A stretch of DNA of 64,000 nt. It comes from Amphiura filiformis. Lineage: Eukaryota; Echinodermata; Ophiuroidea; Amphilepidida; Amphiuridae. Position 1 is the first letter of the stretch, and every line of letters begins with the position of its first letter. Shown here one piece after another: positions 36,501 through 47,590 of the stretch. The position numbers and the translations under genes are program-made. The notes under the pieces were generated by a model that saw only the letters and a list, made by a program, of their open reading frames with translations, ran no database searches and was not told the DNA's origin. Where the stretch lies: NCBI RefSeq assembly GCF_039555335.1, contig NC_092628.1, forward strand, positions 37,346,965-37,410,964. Reading direction: 5' to 3'.

Positions 36501-39500
36501 CATACAAATGAGCTGAGTGATTGTGTGGATGTGTGTGGAGATGCCTGTATCTGAGCTCTGTATATTTCCACTAAGCAGCATGTTTGCAGATATCACAAAA
36601 ACAAATACCGTAACCACACGGGTATAAGCCCACCTTCGGCTATGAGCCCACATCCTATTTTTCAAAACATTCTGGGATCAAGGGTGCACCCGGGTATAAG
36701 CCCAGTTGTAATTTTGGCTAAGTTCATAAATTAATGGTTTTCTATCACATTTAAGAACAAATATAAAAGAATATCATTTGATAATTAACATTCCAAAATT
36801 GAAAAACATTGACATGATAGATGATAGAAATTAGTGGTACACATGCATACAAATGGGGATGATTGTTCTTATCTTTAAATTCAAGTACTAGCTCCTCCCC
36901 GGTTATTAGCCAACCCCCATTTTTGAAGTGAAATCTGCCATCTAGGAGGGTGGGCTTATACCCGAGTGGTTATGGTAACTGTAGTAAATGTATTAACCAC
37001 TTGCATTGTTACTTGTGTAGGCAACATTTGAGCGTGGCATGGAACTCCATGCTAAGGTGACCATCTTTTCGGAGGGATGCCATGGACATCTTGCCAAACA
37101 GATTTATGATAAATTTGATCTCAGGAAAGATTGTCAACCACAGACATATGGTATAGGCTTGAAAGAGGTAGGTGAATTACCCAGATTACTGGTGCAATAT
37201 AGGATCTATAGTTAATAAATTATGAGTATTTCAATGTAAGATGATGTACAATCTTTGAAATCTACTGAAAAAACTTATTGCACATGATGTTCTATTGACT
37301 TAACATGTGGTGCTGTATCCCAATTGTACCGCCATGAGCCTTTGTTTACTTAAACATATTTATGTGCAACGTTTTTATTTTAAATCCGAGAACATTAATT
37401 TTGGTATCAAATCAAAGGGTACTTTCTAGGCTTTAGAATGAATGCAAACTTGATAGCATAAACAGATTAATTTTGTTAACTTATTACAAATTAGTCTTCA
37501 TTTATTTTTTTTAAACATGAAATAACACCACCTAACGAGTGCCCCAATTCATGACACATGGCTATATGTTTATTCAGTTTTTGTCTTCTTTATTTAAAAA
37601 AAAATCATCTTCCATGCATGTTTACAAATCAACACCCACACTTTGAGGAGCTCGAAATGTCACTGTGAAATCTCGTCAACAAGTTTTTATAATGCATATT
37701 TTCATTTCATTAATCAACAGCTGTGGGAAGTAGATCCAAGCCAGCATGAACCAGGCAAAGTAGAACACACAGTTGGATGGCCTCTGGTAAGTGCTATCAC
37801 AAATATTCACTTGATTCAATTAAATCAATCTCACATTGTTACAAAGGATGTTATGTTATATGTGAATATCCTATTTTAGTTTAATAATCTTCTTGTTAGA
37901 GCTGTGGTATTAACTGCACCATCAAGCTTTCTTTAGAAGTATATGCTGAATAGCCTTACGTGCAGAAGATACCTGGATCTAATTCATATTTGCACTGTTG
38001 AGAAAATTGTCTAATATGTGAAGGTATTGAAGAAGCAAATAGAGTGCCCCTAGCCTACTTGTGCCTACTGAAAGTGCAATGTATAGATACATGTATTGGC
38101 AGTTTAAGATAATTAGGAAGATGAAATCATTAGTATAGTAATACCATTTTGTCCGGTTACTGCTGAGGCTAATGATCCTGTTAAAACTTTAGAGTGTGTG
38201 TACAAGCCATTGTATAGGATTCCTGATAGGGTGGGAACCACAGGCAGTTTTATCAAATGCTGGAGGAATGGGGATAACTCTGAAAGTGATCGTTTCCCAG
38301 ATCACTTGTTGCTAGCTATGCATGCTTCCCCCCTCTCCAAGTTGACTTGTGTTCAACTGCTATTGATTCAGTTGCTGGTATGTCAGTGACTGCTTACTGA
38401 TTACATGAGTAGATTGATACCATTATTGTTGGACCAGAGCATGATTGTTTGATCCTTATACATAGGCTAATCAACCAATAATGCTGATTTGATGAGGATA
38501 AAATATATTACAGTATACTAAATTAAACTTTGCATATTTTAAATAGGAACTTGGTGTTTTACTCTCTTAATGACATGTGTTTTGTGTGATTGTTACAGGA
38601 CCGATTCACATATGGTGGTTCTTTCATGTACCATTTAGACGAGGGCGCTCCGCTTGTTTCTGTAGGCTATGTAATTGGTCTAGACTATAAAAACCCTTAT
38701 ATGAGTCCATACAAAGAATTCCAAAGATGGAAGCATCACCCATCTATAGCACCAATATTTGAAGGTGGTAAGAGAATAGCATATGGAGCCAGGGCACTCA
38801 ATGAAGGAGGAATGCAGGTAAGAGGATCAGATTAGGAACAAATTGTAGTATGGAATCGGAGCCTTAATAGGCTGGTTTGTGCTTAGATTCAGGAGCTGAT
38901 TTGATCTTTGGGGCCAATTTAGTTCACAAATCTCAGACAAGCAGAGATTTTAGAACTCGGACATGGCTACAATGCTGGGCTACCATGTTGTCGTGCAATT
39001 CCCTTGGGACCCTTGATTATACCAATAGTGATATTATGGGTGTGTGTGTACAGATGTGTACTCTAAATTAAGTGCAAAGCACTCTAGACATTGCTGGAAG
39101 TGCAGTGTTTTATTGCAAGATGCATCTATTCAGAGCAATGTGGTATAACAGTTGCTTTAGATAGTAACACTCTTGTTTAAAAAAAAAACCTTTGGCTACT
39201 GCAAATTGGGCTATCCCATTTGAAATCCATATGCCCCCTCTGAAAGACACTACCTTAATCTTTCACACAGGGAGTGTGAATTTGAAATGGGATTACCTAA
39301 AATGGGTGATTTCTTTTGAAATCTGCACCCCTGTATGGGATATTAAGGTCATGTATTCCATAGGGGTGTATGTATTTCAACTGGAACAGCCCGTTAATAA
39401 CATGCAAAGTGTAGACTTACGCTCTATGACATATTGAATGAATTGTACCATTTCAAAATAAGCAGTTGATTTGGAGGTATGCAAGTGTATGAAGAAGTTC

Positions 39501-42500
39501 TTGTACTTTGTTGCCACAACTTGATCAATATGAATTAAAAGATACCACAGTTGTAACTAAGTAAGATATTTGAAAGTAATACCAAGTTTGATATGTTTCT
39601 CATTGGTAGTCTCTACCTCACCTTGCATTCCCTGGTGGTCTGGTGATAGGCTGTAGTGCAGGGTTTATGAATGTGCCAAAGGTTAAAGGAAGTCATACAG
39701 CTATGAAGAGTGGTATGGTAGCTGCTGATGCAATAGTTGATAAACTTACTAAGGAAGATGCTGCCTCAGAAACAACAGGTAACTTATTATATCTCACAAA
39801 CACTCACACACATCCCCACACTTGGGTACACCACTATATGGTATTGTCTCAGATTGGGGACACTGTTTAGGGCTATGCAAATAGGACATAATTTTCTGAC
39901 TTTAACCTTGGTAATCGCGGATGTACACAAATTATTTCTTATAACATTTAATTAACCTCTCAACCATGGACTGATCATTTTTTTTATCACTGATAGGGGA
40001 TGCACTTTGGTTGGAATGTAAGTATCATTCAAAGGTGATTACAAATGCACCCCTACAAACACACTCCACCAAACGCCACCCCTCCCCCCATGTTCACAAC
40101 ACAATACACACTTTGTGGCATACTCAAATAATCACACTCTTGCATATTTGTAATTATTTTATTGTCCCTGCCAAACAAAGTTTCAACAAGGGACTATAAC
40201 ATGAGCTCCAATGTATGTACATGATGTCTGTGCACAAAAATGTTAATCCTTGGCCAAAAAATGTTAATTTTTGGCCTTGAGGCCATTCTACAAACATTTT
40301 TTTCCAATCACAAAAGCCTCAATAAAGGGGTATTCAGAGTTTTTATTTCTTTTATTTTTTACTTTTTTTTTCAAAACCACAAAATGAGGACATAATTTTG
40401 TGACTTTGAGCCCCAGGGTCCAGCATTGTGGTTCAAAATCTGCTCTTCTTGTTTTGTTACAACTTGTGCATGTAAAAATAATTTCACCAAATTTTGATTG
40501 TTAAAAAAATTATCTCTTTTTCAGGTGTTTTTGTTGACGATTATGAAAGTCGTTTGAAAGACAGTTGGGTCTGGAAGGAGTTACACTCTGTGCGTAATTT
40601 CCGGCCAGCAGCAGGAACTCCCCTAGGTGTATATGGTACAATATTATATGGTATGATGCATTTCATTACAAGAGGAAAAGAACCTTTTACTTTGAAACAC
40701 AAAGGTATGTATATATGATGATGATTGCATAAAAATCCCTTCACAGGTGTATATTACATTTGAAGACATTCATTTTCTCTAAAAAATATGAAAAAATTGC
40801 ATTGATAGGTAAAGACCACCAAGAACTGAAACCCTTACCTTGTCAAAATGGGCTTCAACTTGCTTTTGACAGATATTCTTATTGAAAGAATGATGTAGAA
40901 GTATAAATTAGTTATACTTCAGTGATAGGGAGAATCTTGTAACAGGTGCTATGCATCATGGGGGATATCAAAAATTGACATATTGTAAGTGTCCAGAGCG
41001 TATTATTGTGAGTGATGGCATTCGATTGATGCCATATTATACCTAAAAGGAATCTTGCTTTATAGTTTAGTAACCAACCAATGGAATGGTGAAATGAATA
41101 CTTTAAACAGTTCTCTCCTCTCAACAAAATAATAACTTACTTTATTTCATCACCACATCCGTGGGCAGGGTTGTAGAGAGGATAGTTTTAGTGGTGGGCA
41201 TCATTTTATGAAAATCTTGCATATTTGGCCATTTTTTGCCAAAATGCACCAAATTCTTGACTAATCCAATAAAACTGCAATTTTGGCCTCTGAGTGGTGG
41301 GCTCCAGTGCTAAAATTGCAGCTGAGTGGTGGGCTCCAAAACTGAGCCGCCCACCATTGTAGCTACATTTTGTGGTTTGGCACTTATTCTTGGAAACTAG
41401 GATGATTTTATCATTCAATGAAAATATATTGTAAGCTGGCACTCCCACCCTTTTTATTTCACTCCCACCCTTTTTATTTTACTCCCACCCTTTATATCAA
41501 TCCACCCTTTTTACCAACAAAGTTTAAACCCCCACCCTTTTAAGGATTTTCCAAATTTCCAAGTGGCACCCTTTAAAAAGGGTGCCCTGCCAACAGTGTC
41601 CCTGTCCGTGGTACTTCATCAGAATTGTGACAGGAGCAGTAAAGCTAATCATGTGACTCACAGAATGACTAATGGAATGTTGTTGTTCATGAACAGACTT
41701 GACCTCGTTTCTGCTTTTACAACACCAATATTGTAGAGACTTCCTCTCAAATCTGGCAGTGATTTACAGATTGAGCATCCATCCATGTTCTGCATACAAA
41801 AATGTGTCCTCTCATTAGGGCTGTTTTCGAGTAGAATGTACATTGACGACATTAGTCAACTCAAATCTCAAGATCCATTATGTTTTAGAGATACAGAACA
41901 TTAGTAAAGCCAAAATATACCACATACGCATCATCAGAATATTGGGATTGTAATGGAAAGATAATCTTCACCATGCACTTACGAATGAAATAGAAGATTG
42001 ATGCAGTTATTTCATGGTAAATAATGGCGATGCTAAGCATATCTTCAGCTGAACTTGTTGACAACAGCCTTGTCGACAACAGCCCTACCTGTCATATTAT
42101 ATTCCAGTACAAAATGTACTTGATTTGAATAATTGATTGGTTAAAATGATTGAATGAGAATGAACTTTCATAGAAAAACCTTGAATAGTGCATGATTTGG
42201 GGGCAAAAATGCCGGAAAACTAGAAAATGTGTAAAAAACCTGACAATTGAATTCTCATGCCTGATTAGTTGAACTGAAGTGTTGACTCATACTTGATTGT
42301 GAGAGTTGATGTTTGGTAAATGTACTCACTTGCATAGTTTAGATGCAAAAGCATATAAACACCATTTTCAAACTTTTTGAATTAAGACCACCAACATCTG
42401 CCCTATAATGCTACCTTTAAATTGGCATATTAAAAACTTCAAGATAACTTTGTGAAACTATGATCAAAAGTAGCACATATTTTATTATTGTTTTCTTTTT

Positions 42501-43557
42501 ATTTGACCAGTTATATTTACCTACAAATGACTATATCTGTTTTTGCTTGTGATTTCTTCACTTGTTATTCACCTTAGATACTGATATCTATTCATATTGT
42601 ACTTAACAGGTTTCGATTCAGATTCATTGACACCAGCTTCAGAATGCACTCCAATAGACTATCCTAAACCAGATGGCAAAATAAGCTTTGATTTGCTTAG
42701 TTCAGTAGCGCTAAGTGGCACCAATCATGAAGGTGATCAACCCGCTCATCTAACACTCAGGGATGACTCAATACCAGTCGATAGGAATCTTGCTATGTAT
42801 GATGGACCTGAACAAAGATTTTGTCCCGCTGGTGAGTTGGGCTTGTAGCAAATATTAAACTAACATCACAGAGTACTTGGCACCAGTCAGTAGGAATTTA
42901 GCTGTGTATCATTGACCTGAGTGAGGATAGATTATATACTCTCACATATGAGAGGTTTCTATACTAAAATGCAGTAAACCTTTGACGAGCGCGTATTGTA
43001 AGGATACATCGCGTATTTACTGCGTTGCACGCACTTGTCTCTGATTGGCTGCTGAGGCGATCTTTTGTTGCCGAGTGGAAATTTATGAATGAACTGTGCG
43101 CCGTACGCGTTGTTAGCGCCGAATTTGCAACATCACGGTAGTCGCGCTCGTCAAAGGTTTGCTGCATTTTAGTATAGGGAACCAGTCATTTAAATCTGGC
43201 TATGTATCAATGACTTGAGCGGTAAATATAGTTTGCCAACATCATTCTCAGGGTGATTTCATCCCGGGACTTCATCCTGAGATGATTTAGCATATGGCAC
43301 AAGTTAATTATATGATACATTAGTATATTCTTCCAATACACCTCTATTTCATAAACTGACTTTGTTTAAATATTATTTTGTCATTTATTGCAGGTGTGTA
43401 TGAATATGTTCCCACCGAGGATGGCGCAGGCCAAAGACTACAAATCAATGCTCAGAACTGTGTACATTGTAAAACATGTGATATTAAAGACCCTAGTCAG
43501 AATATCAACTGGGTGGTCCCAGAAGCCGGCGGTGGCCCTGCCTACAATGGCTTGTGA
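24519..43557 (+). CDS. ETFDH: Electron transfer flavoprotein-ubiquinone oxidoreductase, complete
   Basis: Thirteen coding exons join in frame to 1,821 nt, 606 residues plus stop (human about 617). The enzyme sits at the mitochondrial inner membrane and passes electrons from ETF (fatty-acid and amino-acid oxidation) to ubiquinone. Seen: a basic, Ser/Ala-rich transit peptide (about residues 1-30); FAD dinucleotide motif [10 protein letters not shown] with G65, G67, G70; [10 protein letters not shown]-like segment; [41 protein letters not shown]-contacting [18 protein letters not shown]; and the C-terminal 4Fe-4S ligands C550, C575, C578 and C581, in FCPAG and NCVHCKTC. Splice sites are all GT..AG and phases agree. 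Exons: 24519-24555, 27945-28052, 29262-29414, 30449-30607, 32297-32415, 36157-36234, 37021-37167, 37721-37786, 38599-38817, 39610-39778, 40525-40704, 42610-42831, 43394-43557. Exon 5 is followed by a tandem array of its own 3' end. Confidence 0.96.
25719..27487. mobile_element. 1.77-kb TA-flanked TIR element in ETFDH intron 1
   Basis: Ends TGGTCATTTTCACGGTAAAG and CTTTACTGTGAAAATGACCA are inverted repeats (about 40 bp), with TA at 25717-25718 and 27488-27489. The interior (26088-26963) has seven copies of GAAGCCTCCGAAACA on both strands. No transposase frame. Confidence 0.75.
27945..28052 (+). CDS. ETFDH: ETFDH coding exon 2
   Basis: Residues 13-48: end of the transit peptide and [15 protein letters not shown], which matches the start of the mature enzyme. 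Acceptor CATATTTCAG, donor GAAAG|GTAGGT. Confidence 0.93.
28167..28378. mobile_element. MITE family M1, copy 1 (ETFDH intron 2)
   Basis: Same element as 42962-43174. Begins TACTAAAATGCAGTAAACC; right terminus decayed (GCATTTGACTTT). TA at 28165-28166. Confidence 0.75.
29262..29414 (+). CDS. ETFDH: ETFDH coding exon 3 (FAD motif)
   Basis: Residues 49-99; contains [18 protein letters not shown]. Acceptor TTTCACTTTCAG, donor GTAG|GTAAAT. The longer open frame here (29039-29500) is read-through from intron into exon and back into intron. Confidence 0.96.
29501..29976. mobile_element. About 480-bp TTAA-flanked element in ETFDH intron 3
   Basis: TTAAGGTACCCGTTACGTTC at left and GAACACAACTGGTACCTTAA at right are inverted; TTAA lies at 29497-29500 and 29977-29980. 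The TTAA fits piggyBac-type insertion, though it may be part of the repeat itself. Confidence 0.6.
30449..30607 (+). CDS. ETFDH: ETFDH coding exon 4
   Basis: [20 protein letters not shown] onward to PVPVFK. The acceptor TGATTTGCAG follows a GT microsatellite; donor CAAAG|GTAAGT. Confidence 0.96.
30680..30987. mobile_element. 308-bp TA-flanked MITE in ETFDH intron 4
   Basis: CCCAGCAAACACAAAAATG at left and CATTTTTGTGTTTCCTGGG at right, TA at 30678-30679 and 30988-30989. The interior is full of AACATTTT words. Confidence 0.75.
31131..31290 (+). mobile_element. pogo/Tigger-like terminal fragment in ETFDH intron 4
   Basis: TACAGTGGAAACTCATCAAT followed by CGCTTAATGCGAGAAACCGC, reminiscent of the CAGTNGAACCTC..TATAACG ends of pogo/Tigger elements. 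No partner end found. Confidence 0.35.
32297..32415 (+). CDS. ETFDH: ETFDH coding exon 5 (seed of the tandem array)
   Basis: [15 protein letters not shown] to YNGYPASE. Acceptor TTATTTGCAG; donor GAG|GTAAGA is the first of 30 identical donors. Only this copy has a normal acceptor upstream. Using a later donor would read GTAAGACAACCATGGTAA and stop in frame, so the first must be used for a functional protein. Confidence 0.95.
32309..35661. repeat. 30-copy tandem array of exon 5 plus its 5' splice site (112-bp unit)
   Basis: Each unit is the last 105 nt of exon 5 joined to the first 7 nt of the intron (GTAAGAC). The duplication joint sits on ACAAC, present both in the exon (TGTACAACCATGG) and the intron (GTAAGACACAACAAG), indicating microhomology. 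All 30 copies keep AGTGAGGTAAGAC. Small deletions occur in copies 8, 9, 10 and others. Joints read CATGG in 9 cases, CATGC in 3 and CAGGG in 17. Confidence 0.95.
35702..35960. mobile_element. MITE next to the exon array, in intron 5
   Basis: Inverted ends of about 30 bp (ATAGTTTGATCAGCTCGTA / TACGAACTGATCAAACTAT, then GGCGGG inside). It begins about 40 bp beyond the last array copy. Confidence 0.65.
36157..36234 (+). CDS. ETFDH: ETFDH coding exon 6
   Basis: [18 protein letters not shown] to GSPK, 26 codons. Acceptor TTGTTGCAG, donor AAAG|GTGAGT. Confidence 0.96.
36608..36975. mobile_element. 368-bp TA-flanked MITE in ETFDH intron 6
   Basis: CCGTAACCACACGGGTATAA at left, TTATACCCGAGTGGTTATGG at right, TA at 36606-36607 and 36976-36977. 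GGGTATAAGCCC words recur inside. Confidence 0.75.
37021..37167 (+). CDS. ETFDH: ETFDH coding exon 7
   Basis: [20 protein letters not shown] to TYGIGLKE, 49 codons. Acceptor CTTGTGTAG, donor AGAG|GTAGGT. Confidence 0.96.
37721..37786 (+). CDS. ETFDH: ETFDH coding exon 8
   Basis: [20 protein letters not shown] to PL, 22 codons. Acceptor ATCAACAG, donor CTCTG|GTAAGT. Confidence 0.95.
38599..38817 (+). CDS. ETFDH: ETFDH coding exon 9
   Basis: [20 protein letters not shown] to [12 protein letters not shown], 73 codons; part of the ubiquinone-binding and FAD region. Acceptor TTGTTACAG, donor TGCAG|GTAAGA. Confidence 0.96.
39208..39392. mobile_element. 185-bp MITE in ETFDH intron 9
   Basis: GGGCTATCCCATTTGAAATC mirrors TTTCAACTGGAACAGCCC. 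A single terminus of the same family (ATAGGGGTGTATGGATTTC) lies at 35957-35989. Confidence 0.6.
39610..39778 (+). CDS. ETFDH: ETFDH coding exon 10
   Basis: [20 protein letters not shown] to DAASETT. Acceptor CATTGGTAG, donor AACAG|GTAACT. Confidence 0.95.
40525..40704 (+). CDS. ETFDH: ETFDH coding exon 11
   Basis: [20 protein letters not shown] to EPFTLKHK. Acceptor CTCTTTTTCAG, donor CAAAG|GTATGT. Confidence 0.96.
40705..42609. other. ETFDH intron 11
   Basis: Longest intron not obviously filled by one element. It contains a short tract of CTCCCACCCTTTTTAT repeats (41437-41545) and no coding signal. Confidence 0.4.
42610..42831 (+). CDS. ETFDH: ETFDH coding exon 12
   Basis: [20 protein letters not shown] to RFCPAG; carries the first Fe-S cysteine (C550). 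Acceptor TACTTAACAG, donor GCTG|GTGAGT. Confidence 0.96.
42962..43174. mobile_element. MITE family M1, copy 2 (ETFDH intron 12)
   Basis: 213 bp with about 30-bp inverted ends (TACTAAAATGCAGTAAACC / GGTTTGCTGCATTTTAGTA), TA at 42960-42961 and 43175-43176. About 90% similar to the intron 2 copy and in the same orientation. Confidence 0.85.
43394..43557 (+). CDS. ETFDH: ETFDH coding exon 13 and stop
   Basis: [20 protein letters not shown], then NCVHCKTCD with C575, C578, C581, ending AYNGL and TGA (43555-43557). Acceptor TTATTGCAG. Confidence 0.96.
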
Positions 43558-43689
43558 TTCTACAAATGAACTTGATTCATATTCAGGGATAACTTGATGT
43601 GAAAATGTTAATTTGTGATGTGTTTTGTTCAAGTTTGACAGAATCTTTCAGGTATTAAGGTTGGAATCAATTAGAACTAGACTTAGCTG

Positions 43690-45070
43690 TGGTCTAAGAC
43701 CACGAACACAGCCGTGCTGTGACCCCTTATTGACCTTTGACCCCAAAATATATGAAAGTCCCATAGACATTGGCTAGTGTCAATGTACATTTGCATGTGG
43801 CATCACTATGCCATGTTACTTGTGGCAGTAGGGGCATTTTGAAGGTTTTTCGTCTCAGACCGGAAGTGACCCCTTGATGACCTTTGACCCAAAATAAAAA
43901 AAATACCACATATACACTGGGTAACCACAATTCATATATGAACATACCGTTACTGACCTTTGTTTTTCTTAGCTAATAAAATTGTTTGAAGGTATTTCGT
44001 TTTATACCGGAAGTGACCCCTTAATGACCTTTGACCCCAAATCTGTGTACACCCCATATACACTGGGTAACACCAATGCATGTGTGCAAGTGGTATCACT
44101 GTCCTACGTAATTTGTGGAAGAAGATGCATTTTATAAGTATTTCGTTTTATACCGGAAGTGACCCCTTAATGACCTTTGACCCCAAATTAAAAAATACCA
44201 CATATACACTGGGTAACCACAATGTATGTGTGCATATACCGTTACTGTCCTACGTTTTTCTTAGCTAATAAAAATTTTTGAAGATATTTCGCTTTTATAC
44301 CGAAGTGACCCCTTAATGACCTTTGACCCCAAATCTGTGTACACCCCATATACACTGGGTAACACCAATGCATGTGTGCAAGTGGTGTCACTGTCCTACA
44401 TAATTTGTGGAAGAAGATGCATTTTATAAGTATTTCGTTTATACCGGAAGTGACCCCTTAATGACCTTTGACCCCAAATTAAAAAATACCACATATACAC
44501 TGGGCAACCACAATTTATGTGTGCATATACCGTTACTGTCCTACGTTTTTCTTAGCTAATAAAAATTTTTGAAGATATTTCGTTTTATACCGGAAGTGAC
44601 CCCTTAATGACATTTGACCCCAAATCTGTGTACACCCTATAGACACTAGGTAATTACAATACATGTGTGCGAGTGGCGTCACTGTCCTACGTAATTTGTG
44701 GGAGAAGATGCATTTTAAAGGTTATTTCGTTTTATACCGGAAGTGACCCCTTAATGACTTTTGACCCATTTCAAAAAAATATCACATATACACTAGGTAA
44801 CTGCAACTCAGATGTGAACATACCGTTACTGCCCTATAGTTTGTTTAGCTAATAAAAATTTTGAAGGAATTTCGCTTTATACCGGAAGTGACCCCTTAAT
44901 GACCTTTGACCCCAAATCTGTGTACACCACATAGACACTGGGTAATATCAATGCATGTGTGCTAGTGGCGTCGCTGTCCTCGTAAGTTGTGGGAGAAGAT
45001 GCATTTTTAGTTGAAATCACGTTTTGACCCCTATGACCTCTGCGTGACCTTTGACCCCATGAGTTTCATG
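43690..45070. repeat. About nine alternating monomers of about 147 bp downstream of ETFDH
   Basis: ACCGGAAGTGACCCCTTAATG recurs near 43860, 44007, 44153, 44300, 44444, 44590, 44738 and 44882. Two monomer types alternate: one with CTGTGTACACCCCATA and GTGGAAGAAGATGCATTTTA, the other with TTAGCTAATAAAAATTTT, making a dimer of about 295 bp. TGACCTTTGACCCC occurs in most monomers. Type two supplies AATAAA at 43975, 44267, 44558 and 44851. Confidence 0.8.
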
Positions 45071-45159
45071 TAACTTGTAGGTGCACGGTGAATGATCATT
45101 GTGACTAAGTTAGGTCAAAATCGATGTAAGCATGTGAGTGCTAGAGCAATGTAAAAATT

Positions 45160-45235
45160 GACAGAAGAAGAAGAAGAAGAAGAAGAAAGAACCTGTAAGA
45201 AAAAAGACACAGCCGTGACTAACGTCACAGCTGTG
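45160..45235. repeat. (GAA)n and closing end of the monomer array
   Basis: AGAAGAAGAAG run at about 45165-45188, then GACACAGCCGTGACTAACG; ACACAGCCGTG also opens the array near 43707, so the whole 43690-45235 block may be one element. Confidence 0.45.
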
Positions 45236-45885
45236 TAATAATGTAGAACAAAAAAAGGAACACAAAAGATTCAGATTACAGTCAGACATTGGCACTACAT
45301 GTCACAATTGTAACATCAAGAAGCTGATATGGATGGATGGATGTGCAGAGCATTAAAAATTATTTAGGCTTACTAGCTCCAATAATTTTACATTGAAAGA
45401 AGGAACAAAGTCGAAGATAATAATGTTGTTCTTCAAGCAACAGTGCTTTACTTCCAACTATGTGGAGCAAGTGGCATGATAATGTTAAGATTATTTATAT
45501 CTATGTATAGAATGGGTCACTCGAATGTTAAGAATGTTTCTGAAATATTATGAATGATATTGGTGGAGGTTCCCAAGAATTCAAATGGGCAAGAATCAAG
45601 GAATTGATTTTCAAAATGATTGATTGATTGTGGCAAGGGTTTTTTGAGATGCGATTCTCTTTACACAATGAACCTTCTTCAAGTAACATAATTGGTGAGA
45701 ATCTGTTGATTGTTTTGCAAAGGTTAATGATATTGAACCAGTTGGTTTTTATACTAAGTAAATTGGTATAAACTTTGCAAAGGCAAGAGTTAAGCATGAT
45801 ACTGTAAATGTGTACACCATATTGGTGTTAAAACAATACCTACCTATCTATCCTCTTTGGGCCCTGTGGCCCATAAGGCTGTAAG
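45236..45885. other. Intergenic, nothing recognised
   Basis: AT-rich unique-looking sequence; no frame with domain similarity on either strand. Confidence 0.35.
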
Positions 45886-46042
45886 CAGGCCTGGAAAAAT
45901 AGCTTCTTGCCAGGAAATTTGATAATTTGGAGGAAATTTTGCTTTTCTGGATAAAGAAATACAAAAGAAATGTTGGGAAATCCTGCTAAGTTGGAGGAAA
46001 TTGATCTCTCTTGGTGGTAATTGAACATATTTTCCAGGCCTG
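45886..46042. mobile_element. 157-bp hAT-type MITE with 8-bp duplication
   Basis: Ends CAGGCCTGGAAAA and TTTTCCAGGCCTG; GCTGTAAG at 45878-45885 and 46043-46050. Confidence 0.85.
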
Positions 46043-46050
46043 GCTGTAAG

Positions 46051-47590
46051 TCTCCTCCAGCTATCCCTGTCTCTAGCTATTGGCTTGGCTTCGTTCCATG
46101 ACCTCCACTCTCGTTTTTTCCTTTCTTTTTCCACTATTAAAACAGTCGCATCATCTCATCTGGGCTGGTCATATTGATAGGCTGATATATTGATTGGGAG
46201 ACTCTGCATGAAATAAATCTCATCAGACATAAATGGATCCTTATTCATAAATTGCAAATATGCCATCATCAATATTAATTGTGGTATCTTTGCATATCAT
46301 CAGGTTTTTTATTTGTTTACTTTTCTATTGTTAGTCTCACGTTGCGCATCGAGGCAGTGTTTTCACGCATGTGTATCTATACAGCATCTATAAATGTGTG
46401 TCCCAGCGTTTTGAGTAAGCCCTCACAATGAACTGTGAACTGACGTCATCGACTCGCCAAAGTGATAAAGGTGCATGATGTTATTTTGTATAATGTTGAA
46501 GAACAAAAACGGGTGCATTTTCAAGGCAATAACTTGTATCTATCTAGATGTATACCCTTCACACTATGTAAGGTTTTGTTTTATACTACCCTGGTATCCT
46601 CTATTATGTCATCAGTATTATGTATTACTTTGTATGTATTATTGAGCAGAAAGCATAGTACTTCAGCTACTTTGCACCTGTATCTGTAATCTGATAGTTA
46701 GAGGAGTATTTTATGATTCTAGTATGCTCTTTTGATGGTTTGTTCCACAAAAAAGCTTATTCCCAAAATATCAATTGATTCTGATTTTGCGTTTGCGAGT
46801 TATGCATGATTATTGTGTATTACATTGTCTCGTGGGAGGGTAAGAGACAGAAGGTCCTAAGTGCATTTTTGGCAAAAATGAAATTTTGGTACCAAATAAT
46901 CCTTACACCACTGGGCACTTCATGATTGTATAGCCATATTCAAAATGGCTTTTTTTGCACATTGGGCTGCCTGGTACCAAAATAATCCCTGGGCACCTTA
47001 TAAATGTATGACATAAACAAATTATAGTCACAGAAACTGTTATCAGTGAAAATGTAAAGCACCCAGTAAAACACTAATGCATGAAATGTACGAGATCCAG
47101 AGGGCCCCAAATACAAAAACACCTGTATCATTACATGGCGTTTTTGTACTTGGGGCCTTCTGGCTCTAATTCCTGACTTTTGGCCACTGTGTTGTTATTT
47201 CATTTTGTGAATAGAACATAAATACAAATTTGACGACATATTTGTCAAATGACTGAATCTGCAAGAATTGGACAGTAAGCAATCTTCCAAACCATTGATG
47301 CACTCATAGTCTTTGTCATGATGCTTCCCATAAACAGTCTGTGTTGTTACCTCCAATTAATAAAACCAACTTTTCTGAAATTAATTGATTTCATTGATTT
47401 GAAAACAAATGGATTGGCAGGACTGAGAGGCTAATAAGAATGACCAGTGCATGAATTGACAGTACCAGTTCATATCAATACTTTTGTACATAGGACAGTC
47501 ATGGTATTGATAGCCATTTCAATGCAAATATGTATTTTGATATATGTTATATTTTAACCAGTTAAGTTTTTGTGGAAAGATACATAGAAT
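46051..47590. other. Intergenic, mostly unrecognised
   Basis: A small inverted repeat lies at 47088-47172 (GAGATCCAGAGGGCCCCAA / TTGGGGCCTTCTGGCTC). No gene seen. Confidence 0.35.

Noticed and set aside
36321-36665. 114-codon minus frame in ETFDH intron 6
   Set aside because: It overlaps the left end of the MITE at 36608 and has no coding features.
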